Shown piece after piece: positions 40,849 to 49,044 of a stretch of DNA of 64,000 nt. The DNA lies in the NCBI GenBank assembly GCA_038040325.1, contig JBBPIM010000007.1:21047-85046 (forward strand), read 5' to 3'. The translations under genes and the position numbers were made by a program. This DNA comes from Mayfieldus profundus (lineage in GTDB: Bacteria; Actinomycetota; Thermoleophilia; Solirubrobacterales; 70-9). Positions within the stretch are counted from its first letter, which is position 1, and every line of letters begins with the position of its first letter. The notes beneath the pieces are model-generated. The model was not told the origin of the DNA. It ran no database searches and saw only the letters and a list, made by a program, of their open reading frames with translations.

Positions 40849-42108
40849 TCAGGTCGACCGCGGCAGCTCGGGGAAGTCGGCGATGACCCGCTCGAAGATT
40901 CCCAGCGCGCGGTCCAGCTGCTCGCGCTCGTGGGTCGCCATCAGGCTGGTGCGCAGCAGCGCCCCGCCGGGCGGGACGGCCGGGTGGATCGCCACGTTGG
41001 TGTACACGCCGGCGTCGAACAGCGCCTTCCAGAGCAGCACCGCCTGCCAGTCCTCGCCGACGATCACCGGCACCACAGGCGTGGTTGCCTCGCTGCCGTC
41101 GGGCAGCGTCCCGGGCTCGACCACCCGCAGTCCGAGGTCGCGAAAGCCCCGCCGCAGGTAGGCCGCGTTGGAAAGCAGCTTCTCGAACAGCTCCGGGCCC
41201 TCGGAGCGGATCACGCGCAGCGCGCCCAGCGCCGCCCCGACTGCGGCCGGTACCGCCGAGGCGGAGAAGATGAACGCGCGCGAGGCGATCCGCAGGTACT
41301 CGATCACGTCGGCGGGGCCGGCGATGAAGCCGCCGCACGAGGCGAGGCTCTTGGAGAAGGTGCCCATTCGCAGGTCCACCTCGTCCTCGAGGCCGAACAG
41401 CTCGCAGGCGCCGGCGCCGCGCGCGCCCAGCACCCCGACCCCGTGCGCCTCGTCGACCATCAGCCGGGCGCCGTAGCGGCGGCACAGCTCGGCGATCGGA
41501 GGCAGGTCGCAGAGGTCTCCCTCCATCGAGTAGACCCCGTCGACCACGACCAGCACGCCGCCGCCGTCGCCGGCCGCGCGCTCCAGCATCTTCTCCAGCT
41601 TGTCCATCCGGTTGTGGCGGAAGGGGCGCAGCTTGGCGCCCGAGAGCCGGCAGCCGTCGAGGATCGACGCGTGGTCGCCCGAGTCGCAGATCACGGTGTC
41701 GCCGGGCTCGAGGATGGTCCCGATGCAGCCCACGTTCGATTGGTAGCCGGTGGTGAACACGATCGCGTCATCGGTCCCCATCCACTCCGCCAGCTCGCGC
41801 TCCAGCTCGAGGTGCAGCGGCGTGGTGCCGTTGAGCAGCCGCGAACCCGTAACCCCGGTGCCGTAGGCCTCCAGGGCCTCGCGGGCGGCCTGCTTGACCC
41901 GCTCGTCGCCGGTCAGCCCCAGGTAGTTGTTGGAGCCGAGCATGATCGTCTCGCGCCCCTCCATCTCGACCACAGGGCCCGCCTGCGAGGTGAGCAGGCG
42001 GAAGTAGGGGAGCAGGTCGCCTTCCCTGGCCGCCTCGAGCTGCTCCAGCCGGTCGTGGCTACGAGCCTTCTCGAACACGTCGACCGCGGCACGAGTCGTT
42101 TCCGCCAT
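40849..42108 (-). CDS. alpha-oxoamine synthase, serine-palmitoyltransferase-like
   Basis: A 419-residue PLP enzyme of the alpha-oxoamine synthase family (SPT, KBL, BioF, HemA). ETIMLGSNNYLGLTGD is the N-terminal block, and DSGDHASILDGC holds the histidine that stacks on PLP. DEAHGVGVLGARGAGACE has the PLP-nitrogen aspartate, and GTFSKSLASCGGF has the Schiff-base lysine. TFSKS..S.GGF is the form found in serine palmitoyltransferases, while BioF and KBL usually have TLGKA. It condenses an amino acid with an acyl-CoA or acyl-ACP. It is divergent from the GNAT-like gene. TACTCT lies 6 nt before the ATG. Confidence 0.88.
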   Translation of the reverse strand: MAETTRAAVDVFEKARSHDRLEQLEAAREGDLLPYFRLLTSQAGPVVEMEGRETIMLGSNNYLGLTGDERVKQAAREALEAYGTGVTGSRLLNGTTPLHLELERELAEWMGTDDAIVFTTGYQSNVGCIGTILEPGDTVICDSGDHASILDGCRLSGAKLRPFRHNRMDKLEKMLERAAGDGGGVLVVVDGVYSMEGDLCDLPPIAELCRRYGARLMVDEAHGVGVLGARGAGACELFGLEDEVDLRMGTFSKSLASCGGFIAGPADVIEYLRIASRAFIFSASAVPAAVGAALGALRVIRSEGPELFEKLLSNAAYLRRGFRDLGLRVVEPGTLPDGSEATTPVVPVIVGEDWQAVLLWKALFDAGVYTNVAIHPAVPPGGALLRTSLMATHEREQLDRALGIFERVIADFPELPRST

Positions 42109-42114
42109 GGTCAA

Positions 42115-42120
42115 AGAGTA
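42115..42120 (-). promoter_or_regulatory. candidate leaderless -10 box TACTCT for the SPT-like gene
   Basis: TACTCT ends 6 nt before the ATG at 42108; it is divergent from the box at 42253. Confidence 0.45.
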
Positions 42121-42252
42121 AGGAACGGCCAATGCTTTGACCTTTGTCGAGGTCGTCCGACGAATGCCTTGCCGGGGTCATCCCGACGAATGAAGAGCTG
42201 CCAATGTTCTTCGTGTTCAGGGAGCGGCCAGTTCTCCGTGCTCCTTTCCGGT

Positions 42253-42258
42253 TAGTTT
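42253..42258 (+). promoter_or_regulatory. candidate leaderless -10 box TAGTTT for the GNAT-like gene
   Basis: TAGTTT ends 8 nt before the GTG at 42267. Confidence 0.45.
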
Positions 42259-42266
42259 CTTCCCCC

Positions 42267-43406
42267 GTGCCCAAGGTCGAGATCCGACCCGTGCGCAACC
42301 GGCGCGAGCTGAAGCGGTTCGTGAAGCTCCCGTTCCGGCTGCGCCGCGACGACCCCCGGTGGGTGGCGCCGCTGATCTTCGAGCGCATGCAGTTTCTCGA
42401 CCGCTCCAAGAACCCCTATTTCGAGCACGCCGAGGCCGAGTACTTCCTTGCCTGGCGCGACGGCGAGCCGGTGGGGCGAATCACGGCCCAGGTCGACCAG
42501 CGTTGGGACCAGTACCAGGGAGGCAGCGACGGGATGTTCGGCTTCATCGAGTTCGAGAACGACCCCGAGGTTGCGTCGGCGCTACTGGACGCCGCCGCCG
42601 AATGGGTCGCGGGCAAGGGCAAGGGCCGGATCCTCGGCCCGATGAACTTCACGACCAACGACGAGGTCGGCGTCTTGATCGACGGCTATGACCTGCGGCC
42701 GATGATCCTGCAGCCATGGAACCCGCCCTACTACAACGAGCTGATCGAGGGCTCCGGGCTCAGCAAGGCAATGGACCTGCTGATGTGGTTCCTGGCTCTG
42801 GGTGAGCTGAAGGAGGGGATGAAGTTCCATCCGGCGATCCACGAGGCCGCTGACCGGCTCTTCTCCGAGCACGGGATCACGATCCGCCACATGCGCAAGC
42901 GCGACCTCCGCAACGAGGTGAAGCGCTTCATGGAGGTCTACAACGACGCCTGGGGCGACAACTGGGGCTTCGTGCCGGTCACCGAGGCCGAGGTGGACTT
43001 CCAGTCCAAGAACCTCAAGCCGGTCCTGGAGGAGCGCTGGACCTTCATCGCCGAGCGCGAGGGCGAGGCGCTCGGAGCGGCGCTGACGCTGCCCGACATC
43101 AACCAGGTGACGGCGAAGATGAACGGGCGGCTGCTGCCGTTCGGCTGGCTGCGCTTCCTGCTGGGCAGGCGCAAGATCGACCTGGTGCGGGTGTTCGCGC
43201 TCGGTGTCAAGCGCGAGTACCAGCACACCGGCATCGCCGCCGCCTTCTACATCAATCACCTCGAAACCGCCTCCCCCGACGGCGTCTACGGCGGCGAGAC
43301 CGGCTGGATCCTCGAGACCAACGAGCCGATGAACCGTGCGATGGAGGGGATGGGGGGCAAGGTCGTCAAGAAGTACCGGCTTTATGAGAAGGAACTTCGC
43401 TCCTAG
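42267..43406 (+). CDS. GNAT-like acyltransferase (possible bacterial ceramide synthase type)
   Basis: A 379-residue protein. The N-terminal half contains FVKLPFRLRRDDPRWVAPL, NPYFEHAEAEYFLAWRDGEPVGRI, and a GPMNFTTNDEVGVLIDGYD block. The C-terminal half has VRVFALGVKREYQHTGIAAAFY, the acyl-CoA-binding strand-helix of the GNAT fold. Long two-lobed GNAT proteins of this kind have been described as bacterial ceramide synthases in Caulobacter-like pathways (from memory). Pairing with an SPT-like gene supports that, but it is inference. The GTG at 42267 gives the family N-terminus. The stop lies inside heptamer array H4. Confidence 0.75.
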   Translation: MPKVEIRPVRNRRELKRFVKLPFRLRRDDPRWVAPLIFERMQFLDRSKNPYFEHAEAEYFLAWRDGEPVGRITAQVDQRWDQYQGGSDGMFGFIEFENDPEVASALLDAAAEWVAGKGKGRILGPMNFTTNDEVGVLIDGYDLRPMILQPWNPPYYNELIEGSGLSKAMDLLMWFLALGELKEGMKFHPAIHEAADRLFSEHGITIRHMRKRDLRNEVKRFMEVYNDAWGDNWGFVPVTEAEVDFQSKNLKPVLEERWTFIAEREGEALGAALTLPDINQVTAKMNGRLLPFGWLRFLLGRRKIDLVRVFALGVKREYQHTGIAAAFYINHLETASPDGVYGGETGWILETNEPMNRAMEGMGGKVVKKYRLYEKELRS

Positions 43407-43470
43407 CTCCTCGCTCCTCGTTCCTCGGCCGGAGCCCAAGCCCGAGTAGCGAGTAGCGAGGAACGAATCT
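43393..43470. repeat. heptamer element H4: two opposed arms around a 15-nt core
   Basis: Left arm of five units (43393-43427: AACTTCG, CTCCTAG, CTCCTCG, CTCCTCG, TTCCTCG), core GCCGGAGCCCAAGCC (43428-43442), right arm CGAGTAG, CGAGTAG, CGAGGAA, CGAATCT. The core is the exact reverse complement of the core in H6. The TAG of the GNAT gene is in the second left unit. Confidence 0.9.
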
Positions 43471-43524
43471 CGCTACTTGCGCCAATTCAGCCCGAAACGC
43501 CCCTGAAGCCGCCTAAGCCGCCGC

Positions 43525-43530
43525 TAGAGT
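43525..43530 (+). promoter_or_regulatory. candidate leaderless -10 box TAGAGT
   Basis: TAGAGT ends 7 nt before the GTG at 43538. Confidence 0.45.
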
Positions 43531-43537
43531 CAGCGCG

Positions 43538-43870
43538 GTGAGTGCGAAGCGAGCAATTCGCGAGGTAGAGGTGGAGGGACAGGTGATCGCCGAGGAGGAC
43601 GGCGAGCTGATCGAAGGCGAGCCCGAGCGGCTGCCGCAGCGCATCGAGCGAAACGGCAACGTCCCGGCGCTGCGCGAGGTCCGCACCGCCGCGATCGCCG
43701 CGGCGGGCGGTGCCCTGGCGGGTGTGGCGACGGTGGCAGCGGTGCGCGCCGTGAGCGGCTCCGGCCAGCGCAGGCGCCCGGCCAAGCGCCAGCTGCGCCG
43801 CCCCGAGCGTCCCGCGAACGTCGTCGCCAGCCGCTCGTTCCTGATCGACGTCCACCTGCTCGGCAGGTGA
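43538..43870 (+). CDS. small hypothetical protein with one hydrophobic segment
   Basis: 110 residues. It has an acidic N-terminal third (EVEVEGQVIAEEDGELIEGE), one Ala/Gly/Val-rich helix (about 51-70, TAAIAAAGGALAGVATVAAV) and a basic C-terminal tail (RRRPAKRQLRRPERP) ending FLIDVHLLGR. The third codon positions are G/C-rich in this frame. It overlaps the DNA glycosylase gene by GTGA. The function is unknown. Confidence 0.6.
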   Translation: MSAKRAIREVEVEGQVIAEEDGELIEGEPERLPQRIERNGNVPALREVRTAAIAAAGGALAGVATVAAVRAVSGSGQRRRPAKRQLRRPERPANVVASRSFLIDVHLLGR

Positions 43871-44862
43871 GCCGCACCGCGCCGGTCGGCGCGGTGCGAT
43901 GCAAGGGGGCGGGGCGCCCGCTCGAGGTCGAGGTCACGCCCCCCTGGCCGTACCGGCTGCCCTCCGGCGGTGGCGGCGACGGCGCCGGGTCGGTGCGACG
44001 CGGCATCTTCCTGCGGCTGCTGCACGTGGGCGGAAGGCCGGTGGTGGTGCGGGCCTGGCAGCCCGGGCGCCGCACGGTGGTGCTTCGCGCCGATGCGCTG
44101 GCGCCGGGCGGTGTCGTCTGCCCGTCGGTGGCCGGGCAGCCGCAGGCCGAAGGCCCGGCCGGCCGGGCCGAGTTGGAGCTGGCCATAGAGCGGATGCGGT
44201 TCGCGCTGGGCGTCGACGACGATCTCTCCGGCTTTGCGGCCCGCTTCAGCGATGACCCCATGCTCGGCCCCCTGATCCGCCGCCGCCCGCAGCTGCGGCC
44301 CCGGCGCCGGCCCTGGCCTTGGGAGGCGCTGGCCTGGGCGGTGACCAAGCAGCTGATCGAGGCGGTCCGGGCGGCGCAGATCCAGCGGCGCATCGTGCGC
44401 CGCTGGGGCCCCCGCGCGGGGTCCGGCCCCGCAACGCTTCGTGACGTCCCCTGCGCCGCCGTGATCGCCGGAAGGGCCCCCGCCGAGCTGCAGGCGATGG
44501 ACCTCTCGGCGGGGCGGGCCGGGGCGCTGCGCCGGGTCGCCGCCGACGTTGCGGCGGGTCGCTGCGACCTCGACGACCCCGGGTCCGACCGCCGCCTGCT
44601 GCGCACCTCGAACATCGGCCCCTGGACAGCGCAATGCCTGGGGCTGCATGGGCGCGGCGACCCCGACTCGCTTCCGGCGGGAGACCTCGGCTACCTGAAG
44701 CTGGTCGGCCGCCTGGCGGGTCTCGGGCGGCGCGCCACGGTCGAGGAGGTGGAGGCGTTCTACGCGCCCTACGAGCCCTACCGGGGGTTGGCGGGCACCT
44801 TCACGCTGGCCGGCCTGCACCACATGGTCGCCCAGGGACCGCCGCTGCGCATCGCTGCCTGA
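43867..44862 (+). CDS. DNA-3-methyladenine glycosylase II (AlkA-like, HhH-GPD)
   Basis: A 331-residue HhH-GPD glycosylase. The helix-hairpin-helix and catalytic part is RTSNIGPWTAQCLGLHGRGDPDSLPAGDLGYLK (quoted in parts: NIGPWTAQCLGLHGRG; PAGDLG), with the catalytic aspartate in PAGD near residue 276. WPWEALAWAVTKQLIE matches the helix that begins the fold (PxExLxxxIxxQQ). It excises alkylated bases. The AlkA N-terminal domain is present but divergent. It is coupled to the small gene before it. Confidence 0.88.
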   Translation: MSRTAPVGAVRCKGAGRPLEVEVTPPWPYRLPSGGGGDGAGSVRRGIFLRLLHVGGRPVVVRAWQPGRRTVVLRADALAPGGVVCPSVAGQPQAEGPAGRAELELAIERMRFALGVDDDLSGFAARFSDDPMLGPLIRRRPQLRPRRRPWPWEALAWAVTKQLIEAVRAAQIQRRIVRRWGPRAGSGPATLRDVPCAAVIAGRAPAELQAMDLSAGRAGALRRVAADVAAGRCDLDDPGSDRRLLRTSNIGPWTAQCLGLHGRGDPDSLPAGDLGYLKLVGRLAGLGRRATVEEVEAFYAPYEPYRGLAGTFTLAGLHHMVAQGPPLRIAA

Positions 44863-44932
44863 GGCGCGCCAGGCGGGGCTCGGCGCGACGTCCGGGCACG
44901 CGGACGGACAGCTACCGAATTATCGACGTCCC

Positions 44933-44949
44933 ACGCACGAATCGTGCGT
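44933..44949. promoter_or_regulatory. 17-bp inverted repeat upstream of the GGDEF-EAL gene
   Basis: ACGCACGAATCGTGCGT is a perfect 8+1+8 inverted repeat in the 263-bp gap 44863-45125. A small hairpin GTCGGA-AAG-TCCGAC follows at about 45044. No GEMM c-di-GMP riboswitch signature is seen. Confidence 0.45.
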
Positions 44950-45125
44950 AGATGCGGTCAAGCGCCCACGCCTGCCTGCCGATACATGGCCGGCATGCGA
45001 ATCGGGAGAGGGAACGGATTGTCTGGAGATCGCTGGCGTGCAGTCGGAAAGTCCGACGATTCCGACTCAGGCCTGGCTGGCAACAAGGCTGCGAACGAGA
45101 CCCTCGTGGTCCTCGCGGTGAGCTG

Positions 45126-47966
45126 ATGGCCTCCGCCGGCTGGTCCACGCAGCAGCTCGCCGAGTTCCTCGACCTGATCTCGGGTTCCACCGACTCCGCC
45201 GCCGCCCGCGAGGCCGTCGTCCACCGCGCCGCCGAGGCGCTTGATGCCGAGGTGGCGGTGGTGGTGTCCGAGGCCGGTGTCGAGGCTTCGATCGGGTTCC
45301 CCAACGACGGGGTGCCGCAGGAGGAGCTGGCCGAGGTGGTGGCCGGGGTCACGGACACGATCGCGGTCGACGGGATCGGCTCATGCTCGGCTCATGCAAC
45401 CCCGATCGACGAGGATCGGGAGACCTGGTTGGTGGTGGCGCGCTCGGGCACCGAGAAGTTCAGCGACGAGGAGTTGAGCATGCTGCGCGGCCTCGCCCGC
45501 GGGCTGGCGATGGCGATGCGCATGCTGCGCGGCCTCGCCAAGGAGCGGGCGCTTCGCGAGCGCAGCGAGGAGGAGACTCGCGAGCGCGAGCAGGTCGAGG
45601 CCAACTACCGCAACCTGGTTGAGCGACTGCCCGCGATCGTCTACCGCGCCGAGCCGGGCGAGCACGGCGTCTGGGACTACGTCAGCCCGCAGATCGAGAC
45701 GATGCTTGGATTCACCCGCGAGGAGTGGATGGCCGACCCCGACCTTTGGGCGCGCCAGATCCATCCCGAGGACCGCGAGCGGGTGATAGCCGCCGAGGAG
45801 GAGGCGAAGGTGGGGGAGACCAATCCGCCGCCGATCGACTACCGGCTCCTCACCAAGGACGGCGAGGTGATCTGGGTTCTCGACGAGGGGATGCAGGAGC
45901 GCGACGAGTCAGGAAACGTCGTCTTGCACGGCGTGCTCTACGACATCACCGAGCGAAAGGGCGTCGAGGAGGAGCTCCAGCGCCGCGCCGGTCAGCAGGC
46001 GGCGGTCGCGAGCCTCGGCGAGCGCGCGATGAAGGGCGCGGAGCTGGACGGCCTGATGGATGCGACGGTCTCCGCGATAGCCGGCACCGACGGGATCGAG
46101 CGAAGCTGCATCTGGGAGTCCAACGAGAGCACCAACAGCCTGATGATGCAGGCCGGGGTCGGCCGCTTCGACGAGATGGAGGTCCTTCGCATCCCCACCG
46201 GGCGCGAGTCCCCGGCCGGCCTGGCGCTGGAGACCGGCCGCCCGGTGATCGTCACCGACTGGTCGGAGGAGGAGCGCTTCGAGGAGCCGATCCACCTGCG
46301 GGCCATGGGCGTCCGCAGCACCCTCTCGGTCGTGATCGGGGGAAGCAAGCGGCCGTTCGGCGTGCTGGAGGCCCACTCCGAGCAACCGGATCGCTTCAAG
46401 CCTCAGGACGTCCACTTCTCACAGTCGGCGGCCAATGTGCTTGCCGACGCGATCGAGAGGCGCGTGGCCGACGAGGCGATCCGCCATCGTGCCCTGCACG
46501 ACCCGCTCACCGGCCTGCCCAATCGGCTGCGGTTCGTGGACAGGGTCGAGCACTCGCTGGGGATGGCGCAGCGGCGCGGCACCCCGCTGGCGGTCTACTT
46601 CCTCGACCTCGACCACTTCAAGCTGATCAACGACAGCCTCGGCCACCAGACCGGCGACGAGCTTCTGAAGGCGGTGGCACCCCGGTTGCGCCGCCACCTG
46701 CGCCACGGCGACACCGTCGCGCGCTTCGGCGGCGACGAGTTCGCGATCCTGGTCGAGGAGGTCTACGACGAGCGCGAGGCGACCGTGATCGCGGACCGGA
46801 TCCGCGACGCCTTCGGCGATCCGTTCTCGATCCGCGGATACGACCAGTACATCAGCGCCAGCATCGGCGTCGCGGTCGGCAGGGGCTCCGAGCAGGACGC
46901 CGAGTCGCTGATCCGCGACGCGGACGCGGCGATGTATCGCGCCAAGGACCACGGGCGCGACCGCTCGGAGCTGTTCGACCAGGCGATGCGCGCCAACGCC
47001 TTCCAGCGTCTCGAGACCGAGCGTGAGCTACGCCACGCGCTGGAGCGCGACGAGTTCGTGCTGCACTACCAGCCGATCGTCGAGCTCGCCAACGGGGACA
47101 TCATCGGCGTCGAGGCGCTGCTGCGCTGGGAGCATCCCAAGAAGGGAATGGTCAGCCCCGGCGAGTTCATCCCGGTCGCGGAGGAGAGCGGGCTGATCGA
47201 GCCGATCGGCCGCTGGGTGATGGAGCAGGCCTGCAAGCAGACGCTTGCCTGGCAGCAGCTGCGCCCGGATTCGAGACCGATCGACCTCTCGGTAAACCTC
47301 TCGGTCCGCCAGTTCGCGAGCCGCGACCTGCCCGAGGTGGTTGCCGACATCCTGCGGCGGACGGGGCTGGACCCGACCCACCTGAAGATCGAGATCACGG
47401 AGAGCGTCCTGGTCGAGGAGTCTGGGGTGGCCGACGAGATGCTGCGCCAGCTGAACGAGATCGGCGTCCAGCTCGTGCTCGACGACTTCGGCACCGGCTA
47501 TTCGTCACTCGCCTACCTGAACCGCTTCCCGCTCGAGATCCTCAAGATCGACCGCTCCTTCGTCGAGGGGCTCGGCACCGAGAAGGAGCGCACGGCGATC
47601 GTCGAGGCCGTGATCGCGATGGGCCGGGCGCTGGAGATGACGACCGTCGCCGAGGGTGTCGAAAACGCCGACCAGCTCGCCGAGCTGCAGCGGCTCGGCT
47701 GCGAGTATGCGCAGGGCTTCTACTTCTCGCGCCCGCTGGCGATGACCGAGATGACCCAGCTGCTGCTGCGCGCCGCCTCTCGGCCCCCGTACCGGGTGCA
47801 GTCCGCGTCGCCGCCTGAGTCTGAGCCGAGTCCCGCGCCCACCGCGGAGCCGGGCCACGACGATTCCGAGCTGAGCCGCCAGGCCGGCCCTGACCCCGCA
47901 TCGGGCCCGGGTCTTCCGCCGGGCCCCCAGGCGCCCCCGGTTTCGGGACCTCCCCCGGGCGTCTAG
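45126..47966 (+). CDS. PAS-GAF-GGDEF-EAL cyclic-di-GMP turnover protein
   Basis: A 946-residue cytoplasmic protein. An N-terminal GAF-like region (about 1-135) and coiled coil are followed by a PAS (about 155-280, ending VLYDITERKGVEEEL), a second GAF (about 290-445), a GGDEF domain with intact RFGGDEFA (near 534) and HDPLTGLPNR. An EAL domain follows with GVEALLRWEHP (near 660), LDDFGTGYSSL and LKIDRSFV. Key residues of both enzymes are present, so it may make and break c-di-GMP under sensor control. A Pro-rich 60-residue tail follows. The ATG overlaps the stop of a 60-codon upstream frame (TGATG). The TAG shares CTAG with the convergent thiY gene. Confidence 0.94.
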   Translation: MASAGWSTQQLAEFLDLISGSTDSAAAREAVVHRAAEALDAEVAVVVSEAGVEASIGFPNDGVPQEELAEVVAGVTDTIAVDGIGSCSAHATPIDEDRETWLVVARSGTEKFSDEELSMLRGLARGLAMAMRMLRGLAKERALRERSEEETREREQVEANYRNLVERLPAIVYRAEPGEHGVWDYVSPQIETMLGFTREEWMADPDLWARQIHPEDRERVIAAEEEAKVGETNPPPIDYRLLTKDGEVIWVLDEGMQERDESGNVVLHGVLYDITERKGVEEELQRRAGQQAAVASLGERAMKGAELDGLMDATVSAIAGTDGIERSCIWESNESTNSLMMQAGVGRFDEMEVLRIPTGRESPAGLALETGRPVIVTDWSEEERFEEPIHLRAMGVRSTLSVVIGGSKRPFGVLEAHSEQPDRFKPQDVHFSQSAANVLADAIERRVADEAIRHRALHDPLTGLPNRLRFVDRVEHSLGMAQRRGTPLAVYFLDLDHFKLINDSLGHQTGDELLKAVAPRLRRHLRHGDTVARFGGDEFAILVEEVYDEREATVIADRIRDAFGDPFSIRGYDQYISASIGVAVGRGSEQDAESLIRDADAAMYRAKDHGRDRSELFDQAMRANAFQRLETERELRHALERDEFVLHYQPIVELANGDIIGVEALLRWEHPKKGMVSPGEFIPVAEESGLIEPIGRWVMEQACKQTLAWQQLRPDSRPIDLSVNLSVRQFASRDLPEVVADILRRTGLDPTHLKIEITESVLVEESGVADEMLRQLNEIGVQLVLDDFGTGYSSLAYLNRFPLEILKIDRSFVEGLGTEKERTAIVEAVIAMGRALEMTTVAEGVENADQLAELQRLGCEYAQGFYFSRPLAMTEMTQLLLRAASRPPYRVQSASPPESEPSPAPTAEPGHDDSELSRQAGPDPASGPGLPPGPQAPPVSGPPPGV

Positions 47967-48994
47967 TTCGGGATCTGCCCGCCCGGCAGATACTCATTGG
48001 TGAGCACCTGGGCGACCGGCGGCAGCGATTCGATCAGGCCGTTGTCGCGCATCCAGCCGATGAACTCCTCCCACGCGGCGGGGTCCATGTAGCCGAAGCG
48101 CCGCGACTTGCCGGCGGTGCTCAGCACCGGCAGGGTCGCCTTGACCTCGGCTTCGGTCAGCTTCGGGTCGAGGTCCTTGTTTGCTTCGAGCAGCGCCTTC
48201 GTCGCGGCAGCCGGGTCCGCCTGCGCTGCCGCGGTGCCACGGCCCAGCGCCGCCAGGAACAGCCGCACCGCATCCGGGTTGTCGCGCAGCGCCTTGCCCT
48301 GGGCGACCAGCACCAGCTCGTCGTAGGTCGGGATCCCGAGTTGGTCGACTGGGGTGACGGTCGGATGGCGGCCGCGCAGCTTCAGGTCGATGCCCTCGAC
48401 GTTTGAGAACCCGCCCAGCATCGCCTGCGCCTTACCACCGAGGATCGCCGGCAGCAGGCTGAGCCCGACGTTGACTGTCTTGACGTCGCCGGGGGAGAGG
48501 TTGGCGCGGGCCAGGATCGTCTTCAGATAGGCGTCCTGGTAGGGGATGCCGGCGGTGGCGATCGTCTTCCCGCGCAGGTCGCCGAGCCGCTTGATCTTGG
48601 AGTCGGCGAGCCAGATCAGCGAGGTCAGCGGCTGGTCGACGATCGCGCCGACCGCGACCACGTCGAGCCCCTGCTCGCGCGCGAGCAGCACCTCCGGCTC
48701 GTAGGAGATCGCCAGGTCGACGCGCCCGGCGGCGGCCTGCTTGATCGGCGCCGCCGGGTCGGTCGGGGTCTCGATGCTGACGTCGAGCCCTGCGTCGCGG
48801 AAGTAGCCGAGCTTCTGCGCTTCGTAGATCCCGATGTGGTCGGGGTTGGGGTAGAAGTCGAGCGCGAGGTCGAAGGCTTGCGGCTGTGCCGTCTCGTCCT
48901 CCGGCTTCTCGCCGCAGGCGGCAAAGGCCAGCGCCGCAGCAAGCGCCAGCAGCGCGACGACGGGAAAAAGGATTCTGTTCCGTTCGAGTCTCAT
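47963..48994 (-). CDS. thiY: thiamine-precursor (HMP/pyrimidine) ABC transporter substrate-binding lipoprotein
   Basis: A 343-residue NMT1/THI5-like binding lipoprotein. The signal peptide ends at lipobox AFAAC (cysteine near 27). LDFYPNPDHIGIYEAQKLGYF is the ThiY-type ligand loop (quoted as a family pattern; LDFYPNPDH is the key part), followed by LAISYEPEVLLAREQGLDVV and LGIPTYDELVLVAQ. It probably binds a hydroxymethyl-pyrimidine or its formyl precursor outside the membrane. It is the last gene of the TPP-riboswitch operon. Heptamer array H5 lies directly before its ATG where a ribosome binding site should be. Stop codons of this gene and the GGDEF-EAL gene overlap as CTAG. Confidence 0.9.
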   Translation of the reverse strand: MRLERNRILFPVVALLALAAALAFAACGEKPEDETAQPQAFDLALDFYPNPDHIGIYEAQKLGYFRDAGLDVSIETPTDPAAPIKQAAAGRVDLAISYEPEVLLAREQGLDVVAVGAIVDQPLTSLIWLADSKIKRLGDLRGKTIATAGIPYQDAYLKTILARANLSPGDVKTVNVGLSLLPAILGGKAQAMLGGFSNVEGIDLKLRGRHPTVTPVDQLGIPTYDELVLVAQGKALRDNPDAVRLFLAALGRGTAAAQADPAAATKALLEANKDLDPKLTEAEVKATLPVLSTAGKSRRFGYMDPAAWEEFIGWMRDNGLIESLPPVAQVLTNEYLPGGQIPN

Positions 48995-48996
48995 TC

Positions 48997-49031
48997 CGAG
49001 CAGCGAGCAGCGAGGAGCGAGTAGCGAGTAG
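48997..49031. repeat. heptamer array H5 (5 units)
   Basis: CGAGCAG, CGAGCAG, CGAGGAG, CGAGTAG, CGAGTAG on the plus strand, ending 2 nt from the thiY start codon and 13 nt from the thiX stop. It is single-armed. Confidence 0.85.
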
Positions 49032-49044
49032 CTCTTTCTATCCG

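Noticed and set aside
44863..45125. c-di-GMP riboswitch before the GGDEF-EAL gene.
   Set aside because: The GEMM-I core sequence was not found; only an inverted repeat and a small hairpin are there.
44952..45125. 58-codon N-terminal extension of the GGDEF-EAL frame.
   Set aside because: It contains no domain sequence and is Cys/His/Arg-rich; the ATG at 45126 begins the folded part.
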